DNA of 64,000 nucleotides from Crocodylus rhombifer (Eukaryota > Chordata > Crocodylia > Crocodylidae), in NCBI GenBank assembly GCA_038503035.1, contig JAVSML010020812.1:193514-257513 (forward strand), in the 5' to 3' direction. The notes beneath the pieces were generated by a model, which was not told where the DNA came from, did not search any database, and saw nothing but the letters and a program-made list of their open reading frames with translations. The translations under genes and the position numbers were made by a program. Shown piece by piece: positions 1-11,100 of this stretch. Position 1 is the stretch's first letter; every line of letters begins with the position of its first letter.

Positions 1-350
1 CCGCCCCCGCCCGGCCCCGCGCCGCCGCCGCTCGGCCGGAGCCGCGGAGGAGCCGCCCGTGTGCGGGCTCCGCAGCCGCGGGCGGCGATGGCGGCGGGAA
101 GCTCCGCCCCGGCCCGGCCCCTCCGTGGCCTCGGGGCCGGCGGGCTGGACAGCGCCTGGTGTGAGGAGAAAGCCGGGCACAGGCGTCAAACGGGGGCCGC
201 AGGGGGCGGGCGTGAGGCCGAGCCCTGCCCCTGGCGCTGTGCGGCCGCTCCCCTCCCGAGGCACTGCCCCGGCTCCTGGGCCTCCCCCGGGGCAGTGGGC
301 GCTGGCGGACCTGCGCGGTGGTGCCGCCTCGGCGCGCTTGTTCTGAACTT
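1..350. promoter_or_regulatory. CpG island-like GC-rich segment, possible promoter or first exon
   Basis: The first 350 bases are very GC-rich and CpG-dense, then composition falls sharply to the AT-richer genomic average. This is what a vertebrate housekeeping-type CpG-island promoter looks like. An ATG at 88 sits in a strong Kozak context and opens a frame beginning MAAGSS, with a GT donor-like site at 159. That could be a short first coding exon of a plus-strand gene, but no recognisable domain follows and the window edge cuts the island. It could equally be the promoter of a gene leaving the window to the left. Ownership is unknown. Confidence 0.5.
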
Positions 351-1554
351 TTGACCGGCGCTCCCATCCCTGTTTTGCCTTTCTTTTGGCCCAAGAAATT
401 CCCCCTTCCTTTCTCAGTGGCCTCCCTTTCTAATGGAGGAAAAGCCAGGAAGTCAAGTGCTGTGTGCCTAGAAATGCTGTTGCCGCTGCCAGGCAGTTGG
501 CTTTAAACTTTGTACGGAGCAGGGATCAAAGCAGGGAGGGGGGCTGCAAGTGCTCTACTGCACTGTCCCCTGGATCCACCCCTGCGCAGGCACATGCCTA
601 TATTTCTTTTGCACACCAAATAGGTCTGGTGCCCCAGCCTTGCCTCTTCAGTGAAGTGTTTTATTGGAAACTACAAAGCATTTTCCTTGGGAGGCTCCAA
701 AAGTTTCTAGCAAGGGTCTGGAAACCCGCTCCAGGTGCAGTGAGAAGGTTGCATGCCCTTCAGAGACAAAGGAAAGCAATGTCCAGCCCCAAGGACTGCT
801 TCTCCATCATGCCGCAGAGGCTGGTGCCCACCCAGGCACAGGTTGGGGAAGTCAGAGATCCAGCCAGAATTGCTCCTCTGCTTCAGTGGTCCTTCAGGGC
901 TTGCTGCAGGTGCAGAGTCCCACAGACACACTGATATCTTGGCCCCAGCTGTGCTTGCAGTTTGCAGAGCTGCCCCTGCTCTGGTCCATCCCTGTCCAGT
1001 CACGCACAGGGACACTTGCTGGGCCTATGGATGCTTCCGTGCTGAAGGGTTTCCTTGAATGGTGAAAAGGATTTACAACATCTTTGGGACAGACAGTGGG
1101 GTAATGCAGGGCTGTTGAACTTTAGAGCAGCTAAGGACTGCAGGCAGCAGTAGTTACTGGTCCCACATCACACAACACACAGGCCACATACTGCAGGGGA
1201 CAGACACCAAAGTGGGTTCCCTGAACCAACCTCTTCCCCCGCTGCATAGCTCGTGCAAGCCCCTTCCTGCCTTCCACTGTAGGGGCAGCGTGCACTTTCC
1301 TCACTGGTTGCCCTTATCACTGTGCTGCCCTGCCACACAGACTCTGCATCTCTGGGCACCTCCAGATGAGAGGGAACCTCTGGACACCCTTGAGGCACCA
1401 CAAAGCGCACATTCCCATTCATCTGGACACACCCTCTGACTCTGCTTTTGGATAGAGGTCCTTCTTGCATTGGTTTGAAAATTTTCCTTCTCAGTCTGCA
1501 GGGATCACAACCTGGGTATCATTCATGAGTACTCCTGAGATCACCAAGAGTTCA
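351..1554. other. Unassigned sequence, no gene recognised
   Basis: Several open frames of 60-155 codons overlap here in different frames and on both strands. None shows a domain, a codon pattern or a splice arrangement that I recognise. The stretch may be an intron or downstream part of whatever gene uses the CpG island. Confidence 0.4.
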
Positions 1555-2540
1555 TGTTTATATTGAGACTATGTATGTGGGAAACATGATTCTTTTTCCT
1601 CCTTTGCTCATTGCTTGTATCACTCCTTGCAGTGTTTCATCTCTAACCATTTCTATCACCAGTTCATCCCAAATGCCTGGAGATATAAAGCATGCTTTAA
1701 TCATATTCACATGGTTACAGTTTACTTCAAATAATGAAGCTGTGGACTGTTTGATAGAGGGCATGCTCTTGAAAGCATGTGTGCCACTGTTAAGTGGTGT
1801 CCTGGTTGAAACTGCAGGCCCATATCACAGTTCTGCAATTTCAGAAGTAGTCGCTGTACCTTAGTGGTTCATTTCTGAGTTCTCTTCTGAATATTTCAGT
1901 CACAGGTTTGTGATCTGTTTCTAAATAAATCTTTAGCCATACAATAAATGGAACCTTGCATATCCCTAAACCAGGCCAAGGGTCTTTTTTCAGTTTGTGC
2001 ATATAATATTTCTGCAGCTGTCACAGCTTTAGATGCATACGAGATTGGCAACCTATGACCTATAGTACTATGATAGAAGACATCTATGGAGAATCTGATG
2101 TCTTCTAATGGGTCAAAGAATTGTAGCACTGGAGTGGATATTGATAGCATTTAGTTCACTTTCATGTTCTGGCATCCAGGCCCGTTCTGTGCCCCTGTGG
2201 AGCAGCTGCCTTCAGTGAGTTGTGCAAGCGGTGTAGTTAGGTATAAACTTGCTGACGTAATTCAACATGCCTAGTAGTCTCTGAATTCCATGCTTATCTT
2301 CAGGTTATGGCATGTTCAGTATGGCCTGAATATTTGAGTTGTCGGGTAAGATTCTCCTTGAGGTCAGTGCCTCACCCAAACATGTTATTTCTCTTGTCCG
2401 AAACTACCATTTATCCTTATTCAGTTTGAGGTTGTTAGCTCTTGCAATATGTAGTACTTTTCCTTCAGCCATTCTTGATGTTCAGTGGTGTTACAGCCCC
2501 AAGTAATTATATCAATGTGATAGGCTTGGGTAATCCCTCT
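1555..2540 (-). mobile_element. Ty3/gypsy LTR retrotransposon pol relic (RT to RNase H)
   Basis: Translated on the minus strand in broken frames, this stretch gives a Ty3/gypsy polymerase order. A degraded end of reverse transcriptase lies near 2160-2540. The RNase H region follows at about 1900-2150, with the family-typical YASKAVTAAEILYAQTEK block. The block after RNase H (QPGHHLTVAHMLSRA) lies at about 1760-1850. Stops and frameshifts interrupt every part. No LTRs, primer-binding site, gag or integrase were seen. This is an old fragment with no coding capacity. The family assignment rests on motif order read by eye. Confidence 0.7.
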
Positions 2541-2689
2541 CTTCAGTCTGATGTCTCTAGTTGCCAGACTTGCCCGTCCGTGTTCCCAACCTCCTCCACC
2601 TCCAGTTTCTCACCTGCCATGACTTGCTGTTAAATTTATATCAATAGGGAGGCTGCTTACAGAAGCTGGGGGGCTTACTTCTTGGTGCC

Positions 2690-3120
2690 CGTTACCTGTC
2701 TCCTCTCACCCCACGGGTGTACTCCCTCTTTAAGAGAGCCTTGGTCACTTCAGGGGCTAGAAAGTCAACCTCCACCTGCCCCCATAGTTACACCCATGCC
2801 TTGCAGATGCCAATCAGTATTTTGGAGAGGTGGACCTGGCCCTGACTCTGCACTTGGCCCCTCAAGCTTCAAACCATTGTTGGGGCTTGTTTCTTCCTGG
2901 CTTCCACCCCTTTCCTCTAGCTGCCTTCCCTGCCCTCCTGTCCAGGTCCACTGTCCTAGACCTCAGCTTCTGGGTCCCAGCCCTGCCTGATCCTCTGGGT
3001 CTCCAGGTCACTGGCCCTGGCCTCTTGTCATTGCTCCCAGGGTCCCTGAACCTCAGTAGGCAGCTTGTGTGCTGCTCTGCCCCAGGAGTCCCCAACCCTG
3101 GCAAGGAAGGTCTATACTAG
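2690..3120. repeat. CCTGG/CCCTG-rich minisatellite-like tract
   Basis: Irregular, pyrimidine-rich units carrying CTGG, CCTGGCC and GGGTCCC words recur through this stretch. Similar tracts lie at 20.6-21.3 kb and 38.9-39.7 kb. The right flanks of this copy and the 39.7 kb copy share a GTAGCCACAA-containing segment followed by CTCTGG, suggesting one dispersed family. No coding signal was recognised. Confidence 0.4.
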
Positions 3121-4973
3121 ATTGCCTCTTGGGCACCCCTGTGGCCTCTAAACTGCCCCTCGTAGCCACAATCCAGTCCTCTGGTCTTAAGCATAACGTA
3201 AGTATAACAGGAAAGCCCTGAGTCTTTGCTTCCCAGAGTCCTGGCACTGGTCAGGTGGGCTCTGGAGTCCATGTAAGCTTGGCATGTGTTGCGGGGGGGG
3301 GGGAGGGGGAGAAAAAAATGTCTCAAATCCACAAGGGCTGCCATTCCCAGCTAGGAAGCTCAAGGCCACATTAAAAAGCTTGAACTCTCAACCTGCTGAT
3401 CCCCAGCTCACTATACAAGCCCTTTAGCTACAGAAACTGGATACAGAAGCCCCTCTCTGAAGATCCGAAGAACTTTAATGGACAAATGCCCTCCAATATT
3501 ACGATGCAAAGAAAGCTTATAAATAGATTTAAGAATGAATATTCTCTTTCCTTGTCATTTCCCCATGTTTTAATGTTAATATCATCCCATATTTGTGTGT
3601 CTTCTGAAGGCAGGCCAAGAGATGTCAGGGTGAGGGGAGGGGAAGAGGGGAATCCCATTTTGATGGCACCTCACATTATGGCATCATGCACGAGTCATAC
3701 CTTGTGGCTGTCTCCCTCTTAGGATGCATGTGGGTTGGGTATTATCTTTTCACTCTGAGGGCATTGTGAATGTTTTAATTGCAACATGACATGTACATAG
3801 TAAGTCTTTTTCACTCTTTATAAATACACAAGAAGGGTTTCTAAAGATTACTCAGGCTAATTACAATTATCTGCAGTGGTTATTACGACTCAAGAAAGCC
3901 TTTAGTAACAATAACAAGTGTACGTACATACTAGAAGGACAACATAAGTCAATACACTCTTTCTATTTCTCACTGCACTGGAGTGGCAGTCAGACATCTT
4001 CTCAGCCACAAAGTGTTGGCCACCTCTGATATGAATAGCACAGAGCCAAGTGGAGCACAGCACATCAACGCTTGGCCCTTGGGCTTGTTAGAGTATGCGA
4101 TGGAAGGAGGAAGGGAAGAAGTTGTGCAGATCAGGGGTGTCAAAGACATGGTCTGTGGGCTGGATCTAGCCTATGCAGCTGTGTCAGTCAGGCAGCAGGG
4201 CTCCTGGAAGGGCCAGGAATTTGGGGCATAGAAAATAGGGGCAAGGCTCACTGCCAAAATCCAGGTTTTAGTGGTGTCAAGGGGAATTGTGTCTGAGCTG
4301 GCAAAGCACCTGACCTCACTTTCAATCCTAATAGTGATTATTTACTTCTCAATACAGGGGGAAAAATCTTCAACAACCCCAAAGTCCATTTGCTGTTATA
4401 TAATGGTGTTATGTTTACTTAGCTGATTACATACGAGATGGGGGGGTGGGGAATGTTGGAAAGAAATTACAGCTCTAACCCCCTCTCCAAAACAAAGCGA
4501 TTCCTAAACATTTAGATTTACTGGACTGGATTCACTTACCCCAGTGCCAGTAACAAAGCATGGCTAGAGATGTATAATATCAGCAGTTACAAATCGGTTT
4601 TCAAAATCTGGGCATCATCTGAGAAGAGGAATATCTGAGCAATAATCTATCGATACAAATGCACTAGCAAAGTCATAGTACTGTGGTAGTTATGACGACA
4701 CAGGGAATTATGTGAAAAGCGGTGTTTGGTTATATTTTTTGTTGGGCTAACTATGTATTTGGGAGAAGAGTTAGCAGGATGTTGGGCTGATAAAAGATAT
4801 TACCAAAGAAATCTTTCTATGGATAGGAGGCAAATTAGGATTCTGCATTCATTGATAAACTTATGATTTCCACCTGACATTCCTCTCACTATCTGTTTAA
4901 TGATGAACTCATGTCATATACTAGAAAATGAACAGCACCTCTCCTTTATAACATCATCTTTCACAATTTAGAC
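3121..4973. other. Intergenic sequence, little recognised
   Basis: A poly-G run (about 3292-3302, in a G-rich stretch to 3310) and a sequence starting CAGGGGTGTCAAA at 4132, which resembles a hAT element end without a clear partner, are the only notable items. A weak tRNA-like stretch near 3360-3430 on the minus strand may be SINE-derived. No gene is supported. Confidence 0.4.
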
Positions 4974-5200
4974 CAGAGGTTGGCAACATTTTTGGGCAGA
5001 GTGCCAAAAACACCTGCAACCTCAACTTCTAAAGATGTTGGCTTGCTAGGGGAGGATGGCAGCGGAGCTGCAAAGGGCCCAATCCTTGTGGCAATGCAGC
5101 CTCATCCACTTCCCTGCTGTCTGTCCCAAGGTGCATGTGCCAAGCAAAATGCCATTGCATGGCATACTCTGGCACCCGTGCCAGGGGTTGCCTGCCTCTG
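4974..5200. mobile_element. hAT-type MITE with perfect 8-bp target duplication
   Basis: This 227-bp element begins CAGAGGTTGGCAAC and ends with the imperfect inverse GTTGCCTGCCTCTG. It is flanked on both sides by ATTTAGAC (4966-4973 and 5201-5208), a perfect 8-bp duplication as made by hAT transposases. It has no coding capacity, so it is a non-autonomous copy. Confidence 0.8.
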
Positions 5201-5208
5201 ATTTAGAC

Positions 5209-7118
5209 CCACCTCTCAGGCAGTCTCTCTACAAGGGAGAAGGTGTAGCTTGCAGATTTTGAAGTCTACTGTGTAGGAGTTATCTCACTGTACAGTCACA
5301 AAGGAGAGGAGGCTGGAGCTTTGCCTTAGGAGAACAGGTTGAAGTGAACGCCAGGCCTCTCACTAGAGGTTTCCCCTTGACTTATGTTGCCAGTCCCATT
5401 TTCAAGGGGCCTAGACTAAGGTACAGGAGTGTTGTTAAGCAGAAGGCCTAAAGCTTGTTTCTGAATAACCATAGTGTGAACCTTTGTGGATGTGACAACT
5501 AATTTGGTCAGTAAGTAAAGGAAAACATCAAACAATTAAACAAAGCATATGGCCTGAAAGGAGATAAGGGAAGACTATACATTAAATAATCCATATACAC
5601 TATATCATAGCTTTATCTTAAAGTAGTAGTAGTAATTGATGTAACCAAATGGATTGGATGTTATTTTGCTATAGATACATTTTTGTTAAAATGCTTAGAT
5701 GATTTGTAAAAACAAAAACAGCCTTGTCAGAGAAGACCATAAAGTAGAGTAAAGAAGAAACCAGAACAGCATTCTGCAACGGGGAAAGAAAAGAGATAAG
5801 AAACCCTTCTACTTTCCCAAGTATATAAATCCCAGCTAATTGACTCTTTCCAAGTCTGTAAGTAGTCTGGTTCAGTCCAGTTCCAAAAGTTTCAGCGAAA
5901 CAAAGACATTTAAATAAAACCAATCAGAGTTCATTTATAAAAACATTAAAACCAGCCATCTCTAAATATTGGGTATAGACTGAAGGGAAATTTGGAGAAC
6001 TTAGCAAATTCAAGAAGACCTGTTGCCACTCTGCATGCAACCCTTTTCCCACCTCTTGTCTCGAGTCTCCCTAGCTGGTATAGGTGAGAATCTTTGTTGT
6101 GCTGTCACAGGTAGCCAGATAGACTTTGGGATGTTTGTTTGCATGTTTTGAAGTGCAAGCAAATAAAAGCTGGGCTGTAGACCTGTTTATGCCTCTTATT
6201 AGTAGCCCACCCACAAGGTTACCTGTAATCTGGGTAACACTAACTTTATTTCTACTTGCCCACTATAAACTGCCACTTTTACAATGGCAGAGGGGAAAGG
6301 TGTTATGCTACTGGGACATGGGCAGTCAGACCTATAGGTAAGAGCTGAGGCTTTGGAATCAGAGCCACACAGCTACAGGATGAGCTGGGATTGTGAATTG
6401 TGGTCAAAGAGTGTGGAGGTAGGTCAGGAAGACAGGGCCCAGTTTTAGGAATCAGGATCAGAGCATCCTAGAGCAAGGAAAATATTACTCCAAAGTGAAT
6501 ATGTTGAGCAACCTGTAGGCCAGCCTGAGATGTGCTTTGTATTAAGGCTCCTGACAGAGAACTTCACTGTTAGGGCAAGCTGACCCTCAGGGACTGACTT
6601 GGAGTAAGTCTTACTTCACAGACATCCTTGTGGCAAACAAAGACCTCCTCTGTATGTGGCAAGCAACTCTGAAACCCAATACATCTAAAACTGAGGAGTG
6701 CTGTGTCATCATCCAAGTACACATACCATAGCTGAAAGTTACTGATATTGTGCGTGTGTGTGTGTACACACACATGCACTCTTAAAAAAAGTATTTTCAA
6801 TTGGTCAGCTTCAATTTTATTTCTGGGACCCTTAGAAACCAGACCAAACCAGTTCGTCAGTTGTCCTGGAAGTTGTCAACTAGCCAATATTTATGTCTCT
6901 ATAAAACTGCAGTTTCTGAGACGGAGGATTTCTTAACCCTCCCTTCACCAGGTAAAAATATCTCCTTGTCACTTTCCTGCTTTTCTATCCTTACTTTATG
7001 GTTACAACAACAAAATTACCATTTGTATCTACCTCAGAACATATAGTAACAGCATAAACTGCATAAGTCACTAATAATTATTAATAAACCTAAGGCTGCA
7101 GTATGAACATATACTCTA
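5209..7118. other. AT-rich intergenic sequence, nothing recognised
   Basis: I see no gene, exon or clear repeat apart from a short alternating TG/CA palindromic stretch near 6750-6776. The open frames here are short and unsupported. Confidence 0.4.
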
Positions 7119-7589
7119 GACATGTCTACACTATGCATTTACTGTGGAACTGACTAATTAGCTCTGCAGCAAAGTCTCTGCATCTACATGTGTGATCCTA
7201 TTAGGCCACAATAAACTAAATGAACTCCTCTGTAGATTAGTACTTGTAAATACAAGTACTATCCTGCAGCAGAGTTCTTTAGTGTGCAGCAATGCATGTG
7301 TAGGTGCTGCTGAGGCACAAGTATGCTTCAGTGCAGTGGCTGCCTGCTGGCTATCCCTGCACTGAAGCACCCTCATCATGCCCCAGCCAATGCCTCCACA
7401 GCATGTTGATCTGGGTCCAAGCAAACCTGGGCTGCCAGGCTGACCCCCTGACAGCTGGGGTTGGTCCAACCTGGCTCAACGTGCTGTGGTCCCCGAACAC
7501 GTGTAAACACAGCACCCAGGAGCAATAAATTCCAGCATGAAATGTACGAGAGTTTATTGCTTCGCATTAATTTCATGTGTAGACATGCC
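7119..7589. mobile_element. Palindromic MITE with GACATGTCTACAC termini
   Basis: The left end carries GACATGTCTACAC and the right end its inverse, GTGTAGACATGCC. The same termini bound an element at 51725-51980. No transposase is present and the target duplication is unclear, so the superfamily is unassigned. Near the right end an inner inverted repeat supplies AATAAA on both strands. The element lies just downstream of the stop codon of gene A. Confidence 0.55.
7553..7558 (-). promoter_or_regulatory. Candidate poly(A) signal of gene A
   Basis: AATAAA on the minus strand, about 120 bases downstream of the gene A stop codon. It lies inside the MITE at 7119-7589, so the 3' end of the gene may be transposon-supplied. 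Sequence match only. Confidence 0.4.
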
Positions 7590-7676
7590 GACTGTGTACA
7601 ATTTTGGTGGTCTAAGATTGCTGGTCTAACTGACTAGGCCTTAAGCTGTTATACTTTTCCAGAACACGTCCCCCTG

Positions 7677-8185
7677 TCATAGTCTAAGCCGGGATCCTCT
7701 CCCCACCCAGAACCAAGGGCAGATTCTCTCCCCAGTGAAGGCGGCAGGTGGGAAAACGAAGATTGGTACTTCCTTATCAGCATCTAAAACTGCTACACGC
7801 CTCCCTTCATAGTCCAGACAGACCCGGATCCTCCAGGGTGCTTGGCTCAAGGACAGAGGAGTGCGAGGAGTGGTGAGAGCCTGGTACTGGCCCTCACATT
7901 GCCACATAGCCCAGATCCCTGCCTTAGGGTCCAGGCTGATCCGTCCCTTCCTGCTCACAGACTCTTTAGCCACTCCCACAGCCCAGTTTCCACCAACCTC
8001 CACATCCACCTCCCAGCAATGTTTTCCCGAGGTGAATCCCTCACAGCCCAGCACACACAGCCATGTGTCAAATCTCTGCGGGTTATCAGGTACATCCTGC
8101 CGTCTCATTCCCCATCTCACACTTTTCTGATCTTCAGACAGGATAAGATCAGGGTGAGCAGTGTCTGGATCCAGAGTCACATGCA
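7677..8185 (-). CDS. Gene A exon 7: PRY-SPRY (B30.2) domain
   Basis: 509 bases from acceptor CTCTCCCAG to a TGA at 7677-7679. The three B30.2 hallmarks are present: LDP near the start, WEV after GFTSGKHC, and [10 protein letters not shown]. It ends after [12 protein letters not shown], a normal family end, with no stop or frameshift. Confidence 0.9.
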
Positions 8186-11100
8186 CTGGGAGAGAGAATC
8201 ACAATGTCAGTGGCAGAGATCAGCTCTGGAGCAAGCTGGGTCATTCCTCCCACATCCAATAGCCCTGTTCTGGCTGGCGCCATTCTGGACCCCAGAGAGC
8301 TGCCTCCATCTTGGACCCCAACATTAAACTGACATGGCTCTACAGTTCCTCATCCTTCTGCAGCTTCTTGTTGGTTTCTAGAAGCTGCCACTCGCTGTTC
8401 CCTGCTGGGGCTGCCATTCCCAATAGCAGAGGCACAGCAAAGCAGAAGGGAAGCGAGGATAAGGTTGAAGTTCAGAGGAAGAGCCATTCAACAGCACTAT
8501 GTAGGAATTAAGGTGGGAATGGGTGATTTCAGGCCCAAAGAGAAAGGAGGTGGAAGCTTCTTCACAGAGCATAAAGCAGTGACCAGCTGTACTGGGGAAG
8601 CCTGGGATTGCTTACTGACAAGGTAGGAGGGTGGAGAAGAACTGGCAGGACTGGCCCTCTCCTGCCAGGAAAAAAGACAAGAGCAGCTGGAAGGGTAGTA
8701 ATCGCTACTCCCCCTCTGAAGTGAGTGGTAAGGCTGCAGGTATGTATTAAACCAAATGACACAGTCTGCCTTCAGGCTACTTGCATGCCAGGCAATACTA
8801 ATGCTTCTCATTGTTGTCAGGGGTGGAGAGGATTGTTTTCATGGAAATATTTTGTTCATTAAAGGGAAGCTTTCACCAGCACTTACCCTTTATGTAGGAG
8901 CCCAGACGCTCCCCTCTTCTCTTCTCCAGGTCACATGGCAGAGTTTCTGGAGGGGAAAAGGGTCACAGATATTAGATTCCATAGCCTGTGATTTATGATG
9001 CCATCTCAGGAGGCTGCCTCTCTCCAGAGAGCTATAGTGAAGCATTCAGTAGGCCATTTTCCTAAATTTCAGCCTCAGTAACATTTCTGAAATCAAAGGA
9101 TGTGAGCTAGTCTAATGTCTAGGCCCTGACTACACTTGCTCAGTCCATCACCTTTATATTTTTTATAAATAATCCAGCCACTGACCCACTGCCCAGAGCC
9201 CATTTTCTCCCACAGTCCCAGAGACTCATCCCCATTTTCCCTCTCAGAGCTCTTCTTGGTACCTTTGAATTTCCTCAGGGTCTCTTTCAGGCCAACATTT
9301 TTCTGGGAGAAATCTGCAAGTCTTGCTTTCAGCTCAGAGGGAATCTCCAGTGGCTCCTGGAACTTCCCCTTCTTGCACCTGGAAAACATAATTCTGCATC
9401 TGTCAATGAACTCTAATCATTTAGTCTGATTCCTAGCTCGTGACAGTTGCTGTTCTAAGAGGCCACCTTACCCCAGAACATCCTATAAAGATTCTTCCAC
9501 TGGTCTGAAGAGACCAGACCAGCTTTGAGGCTCAAAGAGGAAGCCCCTATGGCTGAGTCTCATTTGGCCTCCATGCTCAGATGGTCAGTTTGTTCCCATA
9601 TTTCTGGTGGGTTTTGTGTTGTGGGCATCTGTTCACTTGGAGGATCAAACAGCCCCTACCTCAGATCATTTTACATGAGTCTCTGACAAGGCCCTGGTAA
9701 AAGATTCTCAGTCATTCCTAACCTGGGCAAAGATGTAAGGAAAACATCCAGAAAACCCCTGGGGGATTTATCATTCCTGAAAAATATCTGAGGTTAACAT
9801 GTCCCAGAGGAAGTTTTCAGTTATTGCTGGACCTGGACAGAATTGTAGACAGTGATCTAGCAATAAAGGGCCCCCTTACACAGATGCTTAGGGCAACCAG
9901 TACCCCCTTGTATATAGCAACTCTGGGAAATACTTTAGGTTAGTAATAATCCATCTAACAGAATGGAGAACCCCAGAGTTTGTCTAAAAAGTGAGATCCT
10001 TGGGGTTAAGTTCTCCAGAGAGACTTGTATCCAGAATGTGACTTGCCCCTCCGATTGTGCTGCAGAACCTGGGGAGATGTGGTTGTATCATGGTCTGCTA
10101 CCCCTTCCCAGTGCCAGGAGAGGTGAGAGGAACCATGTACCTGCTCAAGGTGTTTCTGACATCCTAGAGAGAGGAAAGAAAGAGAGAGAGGCTCTGAGTC
10201 TTGCATGCCACATACTAGGGATGCAAGTATGGATATAAATATGCACAGAGTGATGGGGGTGTCTAAGCTAATGTTAAGTGGGGATTGATCTCTGATTGTG
10301 GGACTCCAGTGTCTGTGTGGAGCTCTGGGCTGTCATTAATACAGTCTCACCTGTAGGAATTCACTTGCTGGCTGCTGGCACTTCCTCTCCATCTCACTGA
10401 TCAAGTCACTGAGACGGGAAATCTCCATGGACAGCTTTTCATTCTGACTCCGTATGATCTCCTTCTCCAGCTCTCCCAGCTGGTCCAGCTGGAGTCTCTC
10501 TTGTTCCTCCAGAAATTGGTGCAATTGTCGAAATTCAGACACAAGCTTCTGTCTCTCAGCTTCTGTCTTTTGCTGTAAACCAATAACAAAAAGTTCTGAC
10601 TGTGCTGGAAAGATAACTTCTTGCAGACCCAAAGGGCATTTCTACACAGCAGCGACAGTGTGGCTCAGCCACAGAACTATTGAACACATTCTCCCTAGCC
10701 ACTCTGGAGAGCAACCTCTCCAAAGAGGCCCCATCAAGGCATCTTTGGGTCTGGACCATGTGAGCAGGAGTAGATGGTCAAGGGTTGATGGGAGCAATCC
10801 AGCCAGGGCATGGTACCACCATCATATAGACATACCTAAGACAACTGGACTATCTCCAGTGCCTGCTTTCTGGGTGGGCGACATGGGCAACTGCTTAGGG
10901 TGCCATGGTCAGAGGGGCACCACCCTAAGACAAGTGAACTATCCCCAGGGTTGGCCTTATGGGTGGGCAACATGGGCAACTGCCCAGGGTGCTATGGTCA
11001 AGGGGGTGTCCCATATGCACACATGTGTGAGCAGCCCACACTCACAGCAGCACTCACCCGCTCTCCGCCTCACCCTGCTCTGACCAATCCCTGCCCCAGG

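Noticed and set aside
454..1065. Overlapping 100-156 codon frames after the CpG island
   Set aside because: Different frames on both strands, no domain, no consistent splice signals. Not callable as a gene without transcripts.
4132..4290. hAT-like end CAGGGGTGTCAAA
   Set aside because: No convincing inverted partner or target duplication; left as a note only.
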